Shown here: positions 26,926-35,666 of the stretch, piece after piece
Numbering within the stretch: position 1 is the stretch's first letter
Layout of the letters: every line of letters begins with the position of its first letter
From: Streptomyces sp. RPA4-2
Lineage (GTDB): Bacteria; Actinomycetota; Actinomycetes; Streptomycetales; Streptomycetaceae
Direction: 5' to 3'
Assembly: GCF_012273515.2 (NCBI RefSeq)
Contig: NZ_CP050975.2
Location: forward strand, 6,262,001 to 6,326,000
DNA length: 64,000 nt
Made by a program: the position numbers and the translations under genes
Notes under the pieces: generated by a model
Databases searched by the model: none
Seen by the model: the letters and a program-made list of their open reading frames with translations, nothing else
Told to the model about the DNA's origin: nothing

Positions 26926-27594
26926 GTGAACAGGACCAGGGCGTACGCCACGACCTCGGCCCTCGCGCTGCCGCCGCAGCCGGGTACCACGGCCCGGGAG
27001 GTGTGCGGCGCGCTCCCCGCGGCCGTCGTGCGCGATCTCCGGGAGCGCGCCGGACACAGCCCGCACGGCCTGTACTTCGGCACGGCGGACCTCGTGGTGG
27101 TCACCGGGCTGCCCGGCAGCGGCAAGTCGACCCTGATGCGCCGCGCGGTCGCGGGCCGGCGCGTGGACTCCCAGGACACCCGCGACCGCTGGGACGGCCG
27201 GCTGGCCCGCCGGCTCCCGTACGCGCTCTACCGCCCCCTCGTCCGCCTGGCGCACTACGCGGGCCTGCGCCGCACGCTGCGTTCCGGCACCGGCGTCGTC
27301 GTGCACGACTGCGGTACCCAGGCCTGGGTGCGCCGCTGGCTCGCCCGCGAGGCCCGCCGCCGGGGCGGCACACTCCACCTCCTGCTCCTCGACGTCACAC
27401 CGGGCACGGCGCTGGAAGGCCAGCGCGAACGCGGCCGGGGCGTCTCGCGGTACGCGTTCGCGCGTCACCGGGGCGCGCTCAGCCGGCTGGTGCGCTCCGT
27501 CGAGCGGGGCGAACTGCCGGAGGGATGCGGCTCGGCGGTACTCCTCGACCGCGAAGCGGCGGACGTCCTGCGCCGGATCGGCTTCGACGGTTGA
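26926..27594 (+). CDS. P-loop AAA-type kinase-like ATPase (zeta/PNK-like)
   Basis: A 222-residue soluble protein from GTG 26926. The Walker A motif is VVTGLPGSGKSTLMRR at about residues 60-75. A Walker-B-like strand is VVVHDCGTQAW and the lid region is RRWLAREARRRGG. The arrangement resembles small nucleoside or polynucleotide kinases and zeta-type ATPases. It is divergent from the gcv operon and its promoter region adjoins the riboswitch, but no functional link is shown. The substrate is unknown. Confidence 0.8.
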   Translation: MNRTRAYATTSALALPPQPGTTAREVCGALPAAVVRDLRERAGHSPHGLYFGTADLVVVTGLPGSGKSTLMRRAVAGRRVDSQDTRDRWDGRLARRLPYALYRPLVRLAHYAGLRRTLRSGTGVVVHDCGTQAWVRRWLAREARRRGGTLHLLLLDVTPGTALEGQRERGRGVSRYAFARHRGALSRLVRSVERGELPEGCGSAVLLDREAADVLRRIGFDG

Positions 27595-27624
27595 CGGGCG
27601 CGGGGTGCCGGCCGCGCGCGAGCC

Positions 27625-27692
27625 CGTCGTACGGAACACGTCGTACGGAACACGTCGTACGGAAGCACGTCGTACGAAAGCACGTCGTACGG
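27625..27692. repeat. Five direct copies of CGTCGTACGG at 14-15 bp spacing
   Basis: Copies start at 27625, 27639, 27653, 27668 and 27683 (the fourth ends CGAA). Each contains the palindrome CGTACG. They lie about 180-240 bases before the first SseB-like gene and could be iterons for a regulator or slippage products. Confidence 0.75.
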
Positions 27693-27867
27693 CAGTGCGG
27701 AGCCGGTCGGACAGAGGGCCGGACGGAAGCCGGCACGGGAGAACGGGACATCGACGTACGAGAGGGTCGTAGGCGCCCACTAACCTTTCCAGCCGGAACA
27801 CCACAGCAGAACAGCACACCAGGACACCGGAACACCGGATCAGCGGTTCACAGCAGGCGGTAGACAG

Positions 27868-28650
27868 ATGGACTTCCCCGACTTCCCGGCACCAGCGCAC
27901 CCGCACCCCCACCCGCACGGCGGGTGGCCGGGCAACGAACTGGAGGAGGTGCTCTCCGCGTCCCTCGGAGTGCCCTCGGCGGGCGGCCGCATCGTCGAGG
28001 TCCTCGGCCGCAGCTTCGTCTGGGTGCCGCTGCCCAACGGCGGCGGTCCGCACGCGGGCCCCCTCGACCTGCCCACGCTGGAGATCGAGGGACAGGCGTA
28101 CGTGCCGGTCTTCAGCTCCGAGGAGCAGTTCCGCCAGGTCGTCGGCGGCCATCTGTCGTTCACGATCGCGCCCGCCGTCGAGTTCGCCCGCGGGCTGCCC
28201 CCGCAGGTCGGCGTCGCGATCAACCCGGGAGGTGTGGTGGGCGTACCGCTGCCGCCCCTCGCGGTCGCCGAACTGTGCCGTGCCGGGCGCACCCCGCTGG
28301 ACGGTCCCGCGAGCGGCGGCCGGGTGAAACTCTCCGAACCGGACTGGCAGGACGACCCGGTGGACTTCCTGGCCGCGGCCTCGGCCGAGTTCGCGGCGAC
28401 CGGTGTGGTGCTGACCGCGCGTCGCTGCCTGGCCAGCATCGAGGGCGACCACCCCTTGATGTTCATCGGGGTCGAACTGGCCGGATGGGAGGGCGACGCC
28501 CGGACGCTCCCGCTGGACGCGCTCGGCCGCGCCCTCGGCCGGGTGCCGGTGGACCGGCCGGTGAACATGGTGTTCCTCGACGTCGCGCAGGACCCGGTGG
28601 GGGAGTGGATGCGCGCGAACGTGCGCCCGTTCTACCAGCAGGGCTACTGA
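27868..28650 (+). CDS. SseB-like protein (enhanced serine sensitivity family), first copy
   Basis: A 260-residue soluble protein. The N-terminus MDFPDFPAPAHPHPHPHGGW is His/Pro rich. The SseB-N-like domain spans about residues 25-130 (NELEEVLSASLGVPSAGGRI, QAYVPVFSSEEQFRQV) and the C-terminal domain includes VVLTARRCLASIEGDHPLMF and ends WMRANVRPFYQ. In E. coli SseB overproduction causes serine sensitivity, but its biochemical role is unknown. It is followed by a second, related gene ending in nearly the same words (WLRANARPFYD), and both lie beside serine and glycine catabolic genes. Confidence 0.85.
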   Translation: MDFPDFPAPAHPHPHPHGGWPGNELEEVLSASLGVPSAGGRIVEVLGRSFVWVPLPNGGGPHAGPLDLPTLEIEGQAYVPVFSSEEQFRQVVGGHLSFTIAPAVEFARGLPPQVGVAINPGGVVGVPLPPLAVAELCRAGRTPLDGPASGGRVKLSEPDWQDDPVDFLAAASAEFAATGVVLTARRCLASIEGDHPLMFIGVELAGWEGDARTLPLDALGRALGRVPVDRPVNMVFLDVAQDPVGEWMRANVRPFYQQGY

Positions 28651-28820
28651 CGCGGCGGGGAGCTCCCGGGCCGTGCGTCAAGTCGCTGTCAGGATCGCCG
28701 CTTAAGCTGGTTTCATGGCTCGGTCGGGGTGTGGTCGAGGTGTCGAGGTACCTCGGCCGCCGGTGTCGCTGGCGTAATGGGTGAGTTCATCGTGATTTCT
28801 TCGCGAAGGGGCGATTGAGG

Positions 28821-29621
28821 GTGAGTGCGTCGGGCACGGCCGCGGCCGGGCAGGTCGAGCACATGCTGCGCCAGGTGACGCCCGGGCGTTACGACGCCTA
28901 CGAGGCGCTCCTTCGCGCGCTCGCGACCCCGTCGTCCGGCCAGGTGTGGATGCTGCTCTGGCACGGCCAGGGCGGTTCCCCGGACGCCCAGTACGGGAAC
29001 ATGGAGGTGGGCGGCTTCGGTTACGCGCCGTGCGTCACCTCCGCCCAGGAGCTCTCGGCCAGTGGCTGGAACCGGTCGTACGAGGTCGTCGACGGCGTCG
29101 ACGTGGCCCGCACCCTCTACCCCGACCACTTCGGGCTGTGGCTCAATCCGCACGCCCCGGGCGGCGGGCTCGGCATCCCGTGGCTGGATCTGCGCCGGAT
29201 CGCCGCGGGCCTGGAGCGCCAGCCCGCAGGTCCGCTGCGGCTGTCCGAACCCGGCATCGAGATCCCGCAGTTCTACGCCCTGCTCACGCAGAACGCGCAT
29301 CGCACCCCGGCCGTCCGCTCGTTGCGGCGGACCTGGGTGCAGCCCGCGCTCGGTGCGCCGTATCTGGCCATCGGCCTCGAGGTCTACGACACCTCGCCGC
29401 CCGCCGTCGACTCGGTGCGGGCGATGATGCAGCAGTCGATCGGCGCGGTTCCGGACGGGCTGCCCGTGTCGACCGTCGCGATGTCCGACGAGTACGACCC
29501 GGTGGCGATGTGGCTGCGCGCCAACGCGCGCCCGTTCTACGACCGCGAGGCCCACGCGGCCCCGGCGCAGGCACCGATGGCGGGCGGGTACGGCTACCCG
29601 CCGGCGCGCGGACTGTACTGA
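28821..29621 (+). CDS. SseB-like protein, second copy
   Basis: A 266-residue soluble protein from GTG 28821, chosen for the GAAGGGG ten bases upstream. It has the same two-domain layout as its neighbour: PGRYDAYEALLRALATPSSG and MLLWHGQGGSPDAQYGNMEV in the N-terminal half, then LRRTWVQPALGAPYLAIGLE and AMWLRANARPFYD near the end. The C-terminal tail is Ala/Pro/Gly/Tyr rich (APMAGGYGYPPARG). The pair is probably an old duplication acting as partners. Function is not established. Confidence 0.85.
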   Translation: MSASGTAAAGQVEHMLRQVTPGRYDAYEALLRALATPSSGQVWMLLWHGQGGSPDAQYGNMEVGGFGYAPCVTSAQELSASGWNRSYEVVDGVDVARTLYPDHFGLWLNPHAPGGGLGIPWLDLRRIAAGLERQPAGPLRLSEPGIEIPQFYALLTQNAHRTPAVRSLRRTWVQPALGAPYLAIGLEVYDTSPPAVDSVRAMMQQSIGAVPDGLPVSTVAMSDEYDPVAMWLRANARPFYDREAHAAPAQAPMAGGYGYPPARGLY

Positions 29622-30648
29622 TCCGCGCCGCACGGTGCCGGCTGCGGGCCGGCGCCGGCCGTTCCGTCACCACGGCGCGGTTCGTCTTCTCCTTCCGCTT
29701 GGCGGTGCGGTCGGCCCATTTCGTGGTGCGGTCGGCGCACGGGAGCTTGGGCCGCGCATATCCGTAGTGCTTTCCTGCCGCCGGCAACGGAAAAGAGACG
29801 CTGTTCCTTCTTGGCCCGCCGGGTGAGCGTGTCCGTGCAACCGCCGTCGGCCTCGATCTTCTCGGTCCTGGCCAACTTCCCTTCGAGGCTCGCGCCGAGC
29901 GCCCCGCGGTACGGCGGGCGCGGGCCTGTTCGTACCGGAATCCGCTTTCATCAGGGGTGGCCCCACCTCGTGATCGCGTGGAATGTCCGGCCTGCGGGGG
30001 TGGGTGACGTCCGCCGGAAGTCCTGGACCGGGCGCGCCTCCCGGCCGCTGTGATCCATGTCACTCGCCGTCGAAGTGGAGTGCGCCAACGGGGAGTTGGG
30101 GTGTCCGCTCATCGGGGTCGCCGGGGAGGTAGGGGCTGGTCCCTGGGGGAATGCGGGGTTCCATCGGTGCGCCGGGGAGGCTGCCGATGGCCAGGTTTGA
30201 GCCGGCGGCGAGTGGTCACGGCTTGTCGCGGCCTCACGCATACTGGTTGCCCCTTCACCTTCCTCACCGCGCTGACCTGCGCGCGAGAAGGCGAAAGGGC
30301 CGGTTGTCCGCTTTGGGGGTGACAAGCGGTGAAAGGGTCCCTCGTGGACCCTTCCATACCAACTGACCACTGTCCGACCCCCGTTACCCACTGTTCGGAT
30401 AACGGAATCCCCCTAAGAGCATCACGGTTGCGCATACTTTCCCCGTCAGCTCTGGCACGTGATCGTGGAGTCGCTGAAGACTCCCGTGTCAGACATGGGG
30501 TCATCGATCCTGTGAGCGAGACAAGTCGTAGTTCAAGAGCGCAGCGGCGCCGCATCATCTGCGGCAACTGCGCACGTCGTAGGCGAGGCAAGCCGTAGAC
30601 CGCGGCATGCAGAGGCCGGTGACCACCGGCGAGAAGGGTCAGGGCACT
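29622..30648. other. 1 kb intergenic region upstream of the peptide transporter operon
   Basis: No convincing gene is seen on either strand. It contains a repeated GGTGCGGTCGG sequence near 29705-29735 and a perfect hairpin at 30333-30353 (AAGGGTCC, five-base loop, GGACCCTT). The right half is richer in A/T, fitting the promoter and leader of the transporter operon. The hairpin may be a leader regulatory element or terminator. Confidence 0.5.
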
Positions 30649-31647
30649 GTGACCGCACCGATCGAGACCACCGGGGCGGCTGCCGAGGCGCAGCCGGAGG
30701 CAGTCCTCGCCGGGGCCAAACAGAGCCAGATCCAGGGTCGTTCCCTCGGGCGGATCGCCTGGAACCGTTTCAAGCGGGACAAGGTCGCGGTGGCCGGCGG
30801 AATCGTCGTCATCCTCCTGATCCTGATGGCGGTCCTGGCGAAGCCCATCGAATCGATCTTCGGTCTGGACCCCAACGAGTTCCACCAGGACCTCATCGAC
30901 CCGGCCCTGCTGTCGCCCAGGGGCAGCTGGGGCGGCATCAGCCTGCACCACCCGCTGGGTGTCGACCCGCAGTTCGGGCGCGACGTGCTGACCCGCATCA
31001 TCGAGGGCTCCTGGGTCTCCCTGCTGGTCGCAGGCGGTGCCACGATGCTGTCCGTCGTGATCGGCGTCGTGTTCGGCGTCGTGGCCGGCTTCTACGGCGG
31101 CTGGGTCGACACCATCATCAGCCGGGCGATGGACACCTTCCTCGCCTTCCCGCTGCTGCTCTTCGCGATCTCGATCTCGGCCTCGCTGCAGGACGGGGCG
31201 TTCGGACTGACCGGACTTCCGCTGCGGATCGCCGTACTCATCTTCGTGATCGGATTCTTCAACTGGCCGTACATGGCACGCATCGTGCGTGCGCAGACGC
31301 TGAGTCTGCGTGAGCGCGAGTTCGTCGAGGCCGCACGCAGCCTCGGTGCCCGCGGGCCGTTCATCCTCTTCCGAGAGCTGCTGCCCAACCTCGTCGCGCC
31401 GATCCTGGTCTACGCGACGCTGCTGATCCCGACGAACATCCTGTTCGAGGCGGGCCTCAGCTTCCTCGGCGTGGGCATCGCGCCGCCTCAGGCTTCCTGG
31501 GGCGGCATGCTCACCAGCGCGGCCGGCCTCTACGAGACCGATCCGATGTACATGATCGTGCCGGGCCTGGCCATCTTCATCACGGTCCTGGCATTCAACC
31601 TGCTGGGCGACGGGCTGCGTGACGCACTCGATCCCCGCAGCAAGTAA
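30649..31647 (+). CDS. Oligopeptide/dipeptide ABC transporter permease (DppC/OppC type)
   Basis: A 332-residue inner-membrane subunit. The OppC N-terminal segment SLGRIAWNRFKRDKVAVAGG precedes helix 1, then comes a periplasmic loop with GVDPQFGRDVLTRIIEGSWV. The family loop for ATPase contact is SLREREFVEAARSLGARGPF and the C-terminus ends LGDGLRDALDPRSK. GTG 30649 is favoured because it starts at the conserved TAPIETTG; ATG 30607 in frame is an alternative. Unusually the C-type permease is the first gene, before the binding protein and the B-type permease. Confidence 0.92.
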   Translation: MTAPIETTGAAAEAQPEAVLAGAKQSQIQGRSLGRIAWNRFKRDKVAVAGGIVVILLILMAVLAKPIESIFGLDPNEFHQDLIDPALLSPRGSWGGISLHHPLGVDPQFGRDVLTRIIEGSWVSLLVAGGATMLSVVIGVVFGVVAGFYGGWVDTIISRAMDTFLAFPLLLFAISISASLQDGAFGLTGLPLRIAVLIFVIGFFNWPYMARIVRAQTLSLREREFVEAARSLGARGPFILFRELLPNLVAPILVYATLLIPTNILFEAGLSFLGVGIAPPQASWGGMLTSAAGLYETDPMYMIVPGLAIFITVLAFNLLGDGLRDALDPRSK

Positions 31648-31704
31648 CGCGCGGCAACACCCAGTTCGTCCGCCGCAACCATCAATTGAGGGGGCTTTCC
31701 TCAG

Positions 31705-33468
31705 GTGAAGACCAAGAAAGTGACAGCTGCAGTCGCCACTGCAGTGGCGCTGACGCTGGGGGCGTCTGCGTGCAGCAGCTCCGACAGCGGAGACGGTGGC
31801 GGCAGCAAGGGGGGCTCCTCCGCGAAGGCTGACGCCGCGCTCACGTCCGTCGTCAACGCGAGCACCAAGAAGGGCGGCACGGAGAACTTCGAGATCTCCG
31901 ACGTCCCGGACTCGCTCGACCCGGGCAACACGTACTACGGCTGGGTGCAGAACTTCTCCCGCCTCTACGCGCGTTCTCTCACCACCTTCAAGCCCGCGGC
32001 GGGCAAGGCCGGCCTCGAGGTCGTCCCGGACCTCGCCGAGGGTCTCGGTGTGCCCAGCGACGGCGCCAAGACCTGGACGTACAAGCTCCGCAAGGGTCTG
32101 AAGTACGACGACGGCACCCCGATCACCTCGAAGGACGTCAAGTACGCCGTCGAGCGCTCCAACTTCGCTCCCGAGGCGCTGTCCAACGGTCCGACGTACT
32201 TCAAGGCGCACCTCCTCGGTGGCGACAAGTACAAGGGTCCCTACAAGGACAAGTCGAAGGACGGCATCGCGTCCATCGAGACGCCGGACGACACGACGAT
32301 CGTCTTCAAGCTGAAGGACGCCTTCGCGGACTTCGACTACCTGGCGACGTTCAACCAGACGGCGCCGGTGCCGCAGGCGAAGGACACGGGCGCCTCGTAC
32401 GTCCAGCACATCGTCTCCTCGGGCCCGTACAAGTTCCAGTCGTACGAGGAGGGCAAGAGCGCCACCCTCGTCCGCAACACGAACTGGGACCCGGCGACGG
32501 ACCCGATCCGCAAGGCCCTGCCGGACAAGGTCAACATCCGGTTCAAGGTCAACCAGACGACCATCGACAACAACCTGATGTCGGACAACATCACGGTTGA
32601 CGGCGCTGGTACCGGTGTGGCTCCGGAGACCCAGCCCAAGGTTCTGACGAACGCCAAGTACAAGGCGCAGCTCGACAGCTCCTACGCCGGTGCGACCGGG
32701 TACGCGGGTCTGAACCTGCACGTGAAGCCCTTCGACAACATCGACTGCCGCAAGGCCGTCCAGTGGGGTCTCGACAAGGCCTCGGTCCAGGCCGCGGCCG
32801 GCGGTGACCCGAAGGGTGACGTCGCCACGACGCTGCTTCCGCCGACCGTCAACGGTTACACCAAGTTCGACCTGTACCCGTCCGCGGGCAACAAGGGCGA
32901 CGTGGCGAAGGCCAAGGACTCGCTGAAGGCGTGTGGCAAGCCGAACGGCTTCACCACCAACCTGTCGGCCCGTTCGGACCGTCCGGCTGAGATGGCCATG
33001 GCGACCGCCATCCAGGCGTCGCTGAAGAAGATCGGCATCACGGTCAACATCAAGTCCTACCCGAGCGGCAAGTACTTCTCGAACTTCGCGGGTGTCCCGA
33101 GCTACGTGCACGAGCACGACCTCGGCATCATCATGACCGCGTGGGGCGCGGACTGGCCGACCGGCTTCGGCTTCCTGGACCAGATCATCAACGGCTCGGC
33201 CATCAAGCCGTCCGGTGGTAACAACGTCTCGGAGCTGAACGACCCGGCGATCAACAAGGCGCTGAACGAGGGCATTGCCAACACCGACGCCACGGCCCGT
33301 ACGAAGGCGTGGGGCGAGGTCGACAAGCTGGTCATGGAGAACGCCTCCGTGGTCCCGCTGGTCTACCGCAAGAACCTGCTGATGCGGCCCACCTCCGCGA
33401 CGAACGTCACGGTCACCCAGGCCTACCTCGGCATGTACGACTACCTGCTGATGGGTTCCGCGAAGTAA
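31705..33468 (+). CDS. Peptide ABC transporter substrate-binding lipoprotein (SBP family 5)
   Basis: A 587-residue extracellular lipoprotein. The signal peptide KKVTAAVATAVALTLGASAC ends in a lipobox with Cys23, followed by a Ser/Gly linker. The family 5 signatures are SDVPDSLDPGNTYYGWVQNF near the start, AEGLGVPSDGAKTWTYKLRK and KYDDGTPITSKDVKYAVERS. It captures oligopeptides or similar solutes for the flanking permeases. It has a higher A/T3 and Lys content than the neighbours, consistent with high expression. Confidence 0.95.
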   Translation: MKTKKVTAAVATAVALTLGASACSSSDSGDGGGSKGGSSAKADAALTSVVNASTKKGGTENFEISDVPDSLDPGNTYYGWVQNFSRLYARSLTTFKPAAGKAGLEVVPDLAEGLGVPSDGAKTWTYKLRKGLKYDDGTPITSKDVKYAVERSNFAPEALSNGPTYFKAHLLGGDKYKGPYKDKSKDGIASIETPDDTTIVFKLKDAFADFDYLATFNQTAPVPQAKDTGASYVQHIVSSGPYKFQSYEEGKSATLVRNTNWDPATDPIRKALPDKVNIRFKVNQTTIDNNLMSDNITVDGAGTGVAPETQPKVLTNAKYKAQLDSSYAGATGYAGLNLHVKPFDNIDCRKAVQWGLDKASVQAAAGGDPKGDVATTLLPPTVNGYTKFDLYPSAGNKGDVAKAKDSLKACGKPNGFTTNLSARSDRPAEMAMATAIQASLKKIGITVNIKSYPSGKYFSNFAGVPSYVHEHDLGIIMTAWGADWPTGFGFLDQIINGSAIKPSGGNNVSELNDPAINKALNEGIANTDATARTKAWGEVDKLVMENASVVPLVYRKNLLMRPTSATNVTVTQAYLGMYDYLLMGSAK

Positions 33469-33567
33469 TTGCGGGCCCGTTGGGCTAAGAGACTGAAAGG
33501 CAGGTGAAGGCGCCGGTGTCCGCCGGCCGGGTGACCCCCGGCCGGCGGGCATCGATGCCGGACAGCT

Positions 33568-34581
33568 GTGGCTGCGTACATCATCCGACGCGTGTTTGGC
33601 GCTGTGGTGCTGCTGCTGATCGTCAGCGCCGTCACCTTCGCGATTTTCTTCCTCGTCCCCCGGCTCGCCGGGCAGTCGATGGACCAACTGGCCGCCCAGT
33701 ACGTGGGCAAGGACGCCAACAAGGCGTCCATCGCCGCGGTGAAGCAGAACCTCGGGTTCGACAAGCCGCTCTACGAGCAGTACTGGCACTTCATCAAGCA
33801 GATCTTCGTGGGAGCGGACTACAAGTTCGGTCCCGACGCCTCGCACTGCTCCGCGCCGTGCTTCGGCTACTCGTTCAAGTCCCACATCGAGGTCTGGCCG
33901 CAGATCACCGACCGCATTCCGGTGACCTTCTCGCTGGCCATCGGCGCGGCGGTCATCTGGGTGACCACCGGTGTCGCGACCGGCGTCGTGTCGGCCCTCA
34001 AGCGGGGTTCGTTCCTCGACCGCTTCTTCATGGGTATCGCCCTCGCCGGCGTCTCCCTCCCGATCTTCTTCACCGGCATGCTGGCGCTGGGCCTCTTCAC
34101 CGTCCAGTGGCCGATCTGGGACACGGGCGTCAACTACGTCAACTTCACCGACAACCCCGGTGAATGGGCGTGGAACCTGCTCATCCCGTGGTGCAGCCTC
34201 GCGTTCCTCTACTCGGCGCTCTATGCCCGGCTCACCCGAGCCGGAATGCTGGAGACCATGAACGAGGACTACATCCGCACCGCCCGGGCGAAGGGCCTGC
34301 GGGAGTCCAAGGTGATCGCCAAGCACGGTCTTCGGGCCGCGCTGACCCCCATCGTCACGATCTTCGGTATGGACTTCGGCCTGCTCGTCGGCGGCGCCGT
34401 CATCACCGAGAACGTCTTCTCCTTCCAGGGCCTCGGCTTCTACGCCGTCAAGGGCGTGTCGGACAACGACCTGCCGATCGTCATGGGCGTCACCCTGGTC
34501 GCCGCCTTCTTCATCGTCGTCTGCAATCTGCTGGTGGACCTGGTGTACGCCGCCATTGATCCCCGGGTGAGGCTCGCATGA
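33568..34581 (+). CDS. Oligopeptide/dipeptide ABC transporter permease (DppB/OppB type)
   Basis: A 337-residue membrane subunit from GTG 33568. It begins AAYIIRRVFGAVVLLLIVSA, the usual OppB first helix, followed by a longer external loop with paired cysteines (HCSAPCFGYSF). The ATPase-contact loop is TMNEDYIRTARAKGLRESKV and the C-terminus [11 protein letters not shown] is typical. Its stop overlaps the next start (ATGA at 34578), so it is coupled to the first ATPase gene. Confidence 0.93.
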   Translation: MAAYIIRRVFGAVVLLLIVSAVTFAIFFLVPRLAGQSMDQLAAQYVGKDANKASIAAVKQNLGFDKPLYEQYWHFIKQIFVGADYKFGPDASHCSAPCFGYSFKSHIEVWPQITDRIPVTFSLAIGAAVIWVTTGVATGVVSALKRGSFLDRFFMGIALAGVSLPIFFTGMLALGLFTVQWPIWDTGVNYVNFTDNPGEWAWNLLIPWCSLAFLYSALYARLTRAGMLETMNEDYIRTARAKGLRESKVIAKHGLRAALTPIVTIFGMDFGLLVGGAVITENVFSFQGLGFYAVKGVSDNDLPIVMGVTLVAAFFIVVCNLLVDLVYAAIDPRVRLA

Positions 34582-35666
34582 CTGAACTCAGCAAGACCGG
34601 AGCGGCAGTCGGTGAGCCCGTGGAGAGCGCGCCGACGGATGCCGAGGGGGCCTTCCTCTCGGTCCGCGACCTGCGTATCCACTTCGACACGGACGACGGC
34701 CTGGTCAAGTCCGTGGACGGCGTCAGCTTCGACGTGAGGCCCGGCCAGACCCTCGGCATCGTGGGCGAGTCCGGCTCCGGCAAGTCGGTCACCTCGCTCG
34801 GCATCATGGGGCTGCACCGCACCGCCAAGGCGAAGATCTCCGGCGAGGTGTGGCTGGACGGCGAGGAGCTCATCGGCGCCGACCCCGACCACGTGCGCCG
34901 GCTGCGCGGCCAGAAGATGGCGATGATCTTCCAGGATCCGCTGTCCGCCATGCACCCGTACTACACGGTCGGCGCGCAGATCATCGAGGCCTACCGCACC
35001 CACAACAAGGTCAGCAGGAAGGTGGCGCGGGCCCGTGCCATCGAGATGCTCGACCGGGTCGGCATCCCGGAGCCGGGCAAGCGGGTCGACAGCTACTCGC
35101 ACGAGTTCTCCGGCGGTATGCGCCAGCGCGCGATGATCGCGATGGCGCTGGTCAACAACCCCGAACTGCTCATCGCGGACGAGCCGACCACGGCCCTGGA
35201 CGTGACCGTCCAGGCCCAGATCCTCGACCTGATCCGGGATCTGCAGAAGGAGTTCGGCTCCGCGGTCATCATGATCACCCACGACCTGGGCGTCGTCGCC
35301 GAGATGGCGGACGACATCCTGGTCATGTACGGCGGCCGCTGCATCGAGCGCGGTTCGGCCGAGAAGGTGTTCTACGAGCCCCGGCACCCCTACACCTGGG
35401 GTCTGCTCGGCTCGATGCCGCGGCTGGACCGTGCCCAGACCGAGCGCCTCATCCCGGTCAAGGGCTCCCCGCCCTCGCTGATCAACATCCCGTCCGGCTG
35501 TGCCTTCAACCCGCGCTGCCCGTACGCGGACGTGCCCAAGGACAACCTCACCCGCACGGTCCGCCCCGAGCTGGCCGAGGTGGGCAGCGATCACTGGGCC
35601 GCCTGCCACATGTCGCAGGAGCAGCGCGAGAAGATCTGGATCGAAGAGATTGCGCCCAAGCTGTGA
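34578..35666 (+). CDS. Oligopeptide ABC transporter ATP-binding protein (DppD/OppD type)
   Basis: A 362-residue ATPase. Walker A is [20 protein letters not shown], the signature [15 protein letters not shown], and Walker [21 protein letters not shown]. The C-terminal oligopeptide domain has the cysteines [16 protein letters not shown] and CHMSQEQ that bind a cluster in some OppD proteins. It heterodimerises with the next gene product to drive peptide import. Confidence 0.96.
   Translation: MTELSKTGAAVGEPVESAPTDAEGAFLSVRDLRIHFDTDDGLVKSVDGVSFDVRPGQTLGIVGESGSGKSVTSLGIMGLHRTAKAKISGEVWLDGEELIGADPDHVRRLRGQKMAMIFQDPLSAMHPYYTVGAQIIEAYRTHNKVSRKVARARAIEMLDRVGIPEPGKRVDSYSHEFSGGMRQRAMIAMALVNNPELLIADEPTTALDVTVQAQILDLIRDLQKEFGSAVIMITHDLGVVAEMADDILVMYGGRCIERGSAEKVFYEPRHPYTWGLLGSMPRLDRAQTERLIPVKGSPPSLINIPSGCAFNPRCPYADVPKDNLTRTVRPELAEVGSDHWAACHMSQEQREKIWIEEIAPKL

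Noticed and set aside
27625..27692. CRISPR array at the CGTCGTACGG copies
   Set aside because: The repeats are 10 bp with 4-5 bp between, far too short for spacers, and no cas genes exist nearby.
30109..34326. A minus-strand open frame of about 1,400 codons across the peptide transporter operon
   Set aside because: It has Arg/Gly/Asp-rich, motif-free sequence typical of antisense shadows in high-GC DNA, and every part is covered by clear plus-strand genes.
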